From positions 186,001 through 250,000 of the forward strand of contig JAKLLG010000003.1 in NCBI GenBank assembly GCA_023150275.1: 64,000 nt of DNA, given 5' to 3'. The position numbers were made by a program, and so were the translations under genes. Positions 62,327 to 64,000 of this stretch are shown one piece after another; the stretch's first letter is position 1, and each line of letters begins with the position of its first letter. This stretch comes from Rhodocyclaceae bacterium. GTDB lineage: Bacteria > Pseudomonadota > Gammaproteobacteria > Burkholderiales > Rhodocyclaceae. Below the pieces are notes generated by a model. The model worked only from the letters and a program-made list of their open reading frames with translations, did not search any database and was not told where the DNA came from.

Positions 62327-64000
62327 TTAAACCGACATCGGGTTCGGCTTGTTGGTATCGATCCCATATTTCAGGATCGCCTCGGCGACCTTGCTGCGGT
62401 CGATCTCGCCGTCGTCGGCGAGCGCCTTCAGCGCGGCCAGCGTCACCCAGTAGCGGTTCACCTCGAAGAAGTGGCGCAACTGCTCGCGCGTGTCCGAACG
62501 GCCGAAGCCGTCGGTGCCGAGCGTGACGTAGCGGCGATTGATGAACGGGCGGATCTGTTCCGAGTAGAGGCGCACGTAGTCGGTTGCGGCAACCACCGGG
62601 CCGCGCGTGTCGGCGAGGCACTGCTCGACGTGCGACAGCTTCGGTTTGTCGGCCGGGTTGAGCAGGTTCCAGCGCTGTACGTCGTTGCCGTTGCGCGAGA
62701 GTTCGTTCATCGACGGGCAGCCCCACAGGTCGGCATCGACACCCCAGTCCTGCTTGAGCAGTTCGGCGGCGGCGATGACTTCGCGGAAGATCGTGCCCGA
62801 GCCAAGCAACTGCACGCGCGGCGCGGCCTTCTTGCCGGAGGCGGCTTCGCCCTTCCGGAACAGGTACATGCCCTTGAGGATGTCCTGCTCGGCGCCCTGC
62901 GGCATTTCCGGATGCTCGTAGTTCTCGTTCATCACGGTCAGGTAGTAGAAGATGTCTTCCTGCTCCTGATACATGCGGCGCAGGCCGTCCTGCGCGATGA
63001 CGGCGACTTCGTACTGGAAGGTCGGGTCGTACGAAACGCAGTTCGGCACCAGGTTGGCGAGGATATGGCTGTGGCCGTCCTCGTGCTGCAGGCCTTCGCC
63101 GTTCAGCGTCGTGCGGCCGGCGGTGCCGCCGATCAGGAAGCCGCGGCAGCGCTGGTCGCCGGCGGCCCAGACGAGGTCCATCACGCGCTGCAGACCGAAC
63201 ATCGAGTAGCAGATGTAGAACGGAATCATCTGCACGTTATGCACCGAGTAGGCGGTGGCGGCGGCGATCCAGTCGGCCATCGAGCCGGCTTCGTTGATGC
63301 CTTCCTGCAGTACCTGGCCGGTCTTCGACTCCTTGTAGAACATCAGCTGGTCGTGGTCTTCCGGCACGTACTTCTGGCCTTCCTGGTTCCAGATGCCGAC
63401 CTGGCGGAACATGCCTTCCATGCCGAAGGTACGCGATTCGTCCGGCACGATCGGCACCACGTTCTGGCCGACGTTCTTGTCCTTCAACAGCATGTTCATG
63501 ATGCGCACGATGGCCATCGTCGTCGACAGCTCGCGACCGCTGCCCGAGGCCTTCAGCAGCGCGTCGAAAGTGGCGAGCGGCGGCACGGCGAGCGGTGCTG
63601 CCTTGCGGCGGCGCTGCGGCAGGTAGCCACCGAGCGCGGCGCGATGCTCGCGCAGATATTTCTGCTCTGCCGAATCTTCCGGGAAGGTGAGGAACGGGAT
63701 GTCGTCGAGCTTGTCGTCCGGCACTGGCAGCGAGAAGCGGTCGCGGAAGCGCTTGATCTGATCGCGATCCATCTTCTTGGCCTGGTGGCTGATGTTCATT
63801 GCCTCGCCCGCATCGCCCATGCCGAAGCCTTTGATGGTCTTGGCGAGAATCAGCGTCGGCTGACCCTTGTGCTTGATGGCGCGATCGTAGGCGGCGAAGA
63901 TCTTGAACAGGTCATGGCCGCCGCGGTTGAGGTTCCAGATCTCGTCGTCGGTCCAGTCGGCGACCAGCGCCTTCAGCTCCGGCGTGTTGAAGAAGTGCTC
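62327..64000 (-). CDS. aceE: Pyruvate dehydrogenase E1 component, N-terminus outside window
   Basis: Homodimeric-type E1 (AceE) that decarboxylates pyruvate and acetylates lipoyl-E2. The 558 visible C-terminal codons include ILAKTIKGFGMGDAGEAMN, SRTFGMEGMFRQVGIWNQEG, the transketolase-like GGTAGRTTLNGEGLQHEDG stretch, and YVTLGTDGFGRSDTREQLR. The frame is open through base 64000 and the TPP-binding N-terminal third is missing. Stop at 62327, 12 bases before the aceF ATG (GGAGG-type site between them). First gene of aceE-aceF-lpdA. Confidence 0.96.
   Translation of the reverse strand, partial: EHFFNTPELKALVADWTDDEIWNLNRGGHDLFKIFAAYDRAIKHKGQPTLILAKTIKGFGMGDAGEAMNISHQAKKMDRDQIKRFRDRFSLPVPDDKLDDIPFLTFPEDSAEQKYLREHRAALGGYLPQRRRKAAPLAVPPLATFDALLKASGSGRELSTTMAIVRIMNMLLKDKNVGQNVVPIVPDESRTFGMEGMFRQVGIWNQEGQKYVPEDHDQLMFYKESKTGQVLQEGINEAGSMADWIAAATAYSVHNVQMIPFYICYSMFGLQRVMDLVWAAGDQRCRGFLIGGTAGRTTLNGEGLQHEDGHSHILANLVPNCVSYDPTFQYEVAVIAQDGLRRMYQEQEDIFYYLTVMNENYEHPEMPQGAEQDILKGMYLFRKGEAASGKKAAPRVQLLGSGTIFREVIAAAELLKQDWGVDADLWGCPSMNELSRNGNDVQRWNLLNPADKPKLSHVEQCLADTRGPVVAATDYVRLYSEQIRPFINRRYVTLGTDGFGRSDTREQLRHFFEVNRYWVTLAALKALADDGEIDRSKVAEAILKYGIDTNKPNPMSV

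Overview
The window is a 64 kb piece of a high-GC, densely packed proteobacterial chromosome, most like a betaproteobacterium of the Rhodocyclales (Azoarcus/Thauera/Dechloromonas/Accumulibacter type). This placement is an inference. It rests on codon bias, a phasin-like gene, a PDH cluster whose E3 carries its own lipoyl domain, BPSS1780- and VF530-type small families, and heavy investment in phosphate, polyphosphate and cyclic-di-GMP. I saw no rRNA, tRNA, CRISPR array, prophage or insertion sequence.

Layout. 1-3.7 kb: end of an FAD oxidoreductase gene, two micro-ORFs, an M14 peptidase and an alpha/beta hydrolase. 3.7-5.7 kb (minus): fbp-prk, a Calvin-cycle pair without RuBisCO in view. 5.7-14.3 kb: a large GGDEF/EAL protein, an inositol-monophosphatase family protein, then rsmE, a two-domain polyphosphate:AMP phosphotransferase, argA (overlapping starts and stops) and a yggX-type gene with a clear terminator. 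14.4-15.5 kb (minus): DUF1330 and rpiA. 15.5-29.2 kb: a phosphate super-locus with a Pho box, pstSCAB-phoU-phoB-phoR, a diguanylate cyclase, a PPK2, then a second predicted Pho box and a PlcP-like metallophosphoesterase, glycosyltransferase, diacylglycerol kinase, a 111-bp tandem repeat and a second glycosyltransferase. 29.3-42.2 kb: SixA, a chemoreceptor and a signalling block (EAL-CBS-GGDEF protein, CBS protein, hybrid kinase with the same CBS-like input, ArsC, GGDEF-EAL protein and an overlapping PhnD-like binding protein), plus an AKP-repeat nucleoid-type protein. 42.2-48.2 kb: HAD phosphatase, a Cys-rich small protein, a second PPK2 behind a third Pho-box-like site, an M48 protease, a methyltransferase, a lipoprotein and a DUF805 protein. 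48.4-56.1 kb: a tight seven-gene SpoIIM-DUF4129-DUF4350-MoxR-DUF58-BPSS1780-RDD operon. 56.2-58.8 kb: FKBP, VF530 and a visibly AT-richer insert with one orphan membrane protein. 58.8-64 kb (minus): lpdA-aceF-aceE of pyruvate dehydrogenase, with aceE running off the window.

The most interesting reading is that phosphate sensing (PhoBR), uptake (Pst), polyphosphate use (three PPK2-family enzymes) and replacement of phospholipids by glycolipids (PlcP/glycosyltransferase) sit close together, with 11-bp-phased Pho-box-like repeats before two of the effector units. The other candidates for undescribed biology are the ArsC / GGDEF-EAL / PhnD-like trio and the MoxR-DUF58 membrane operon.
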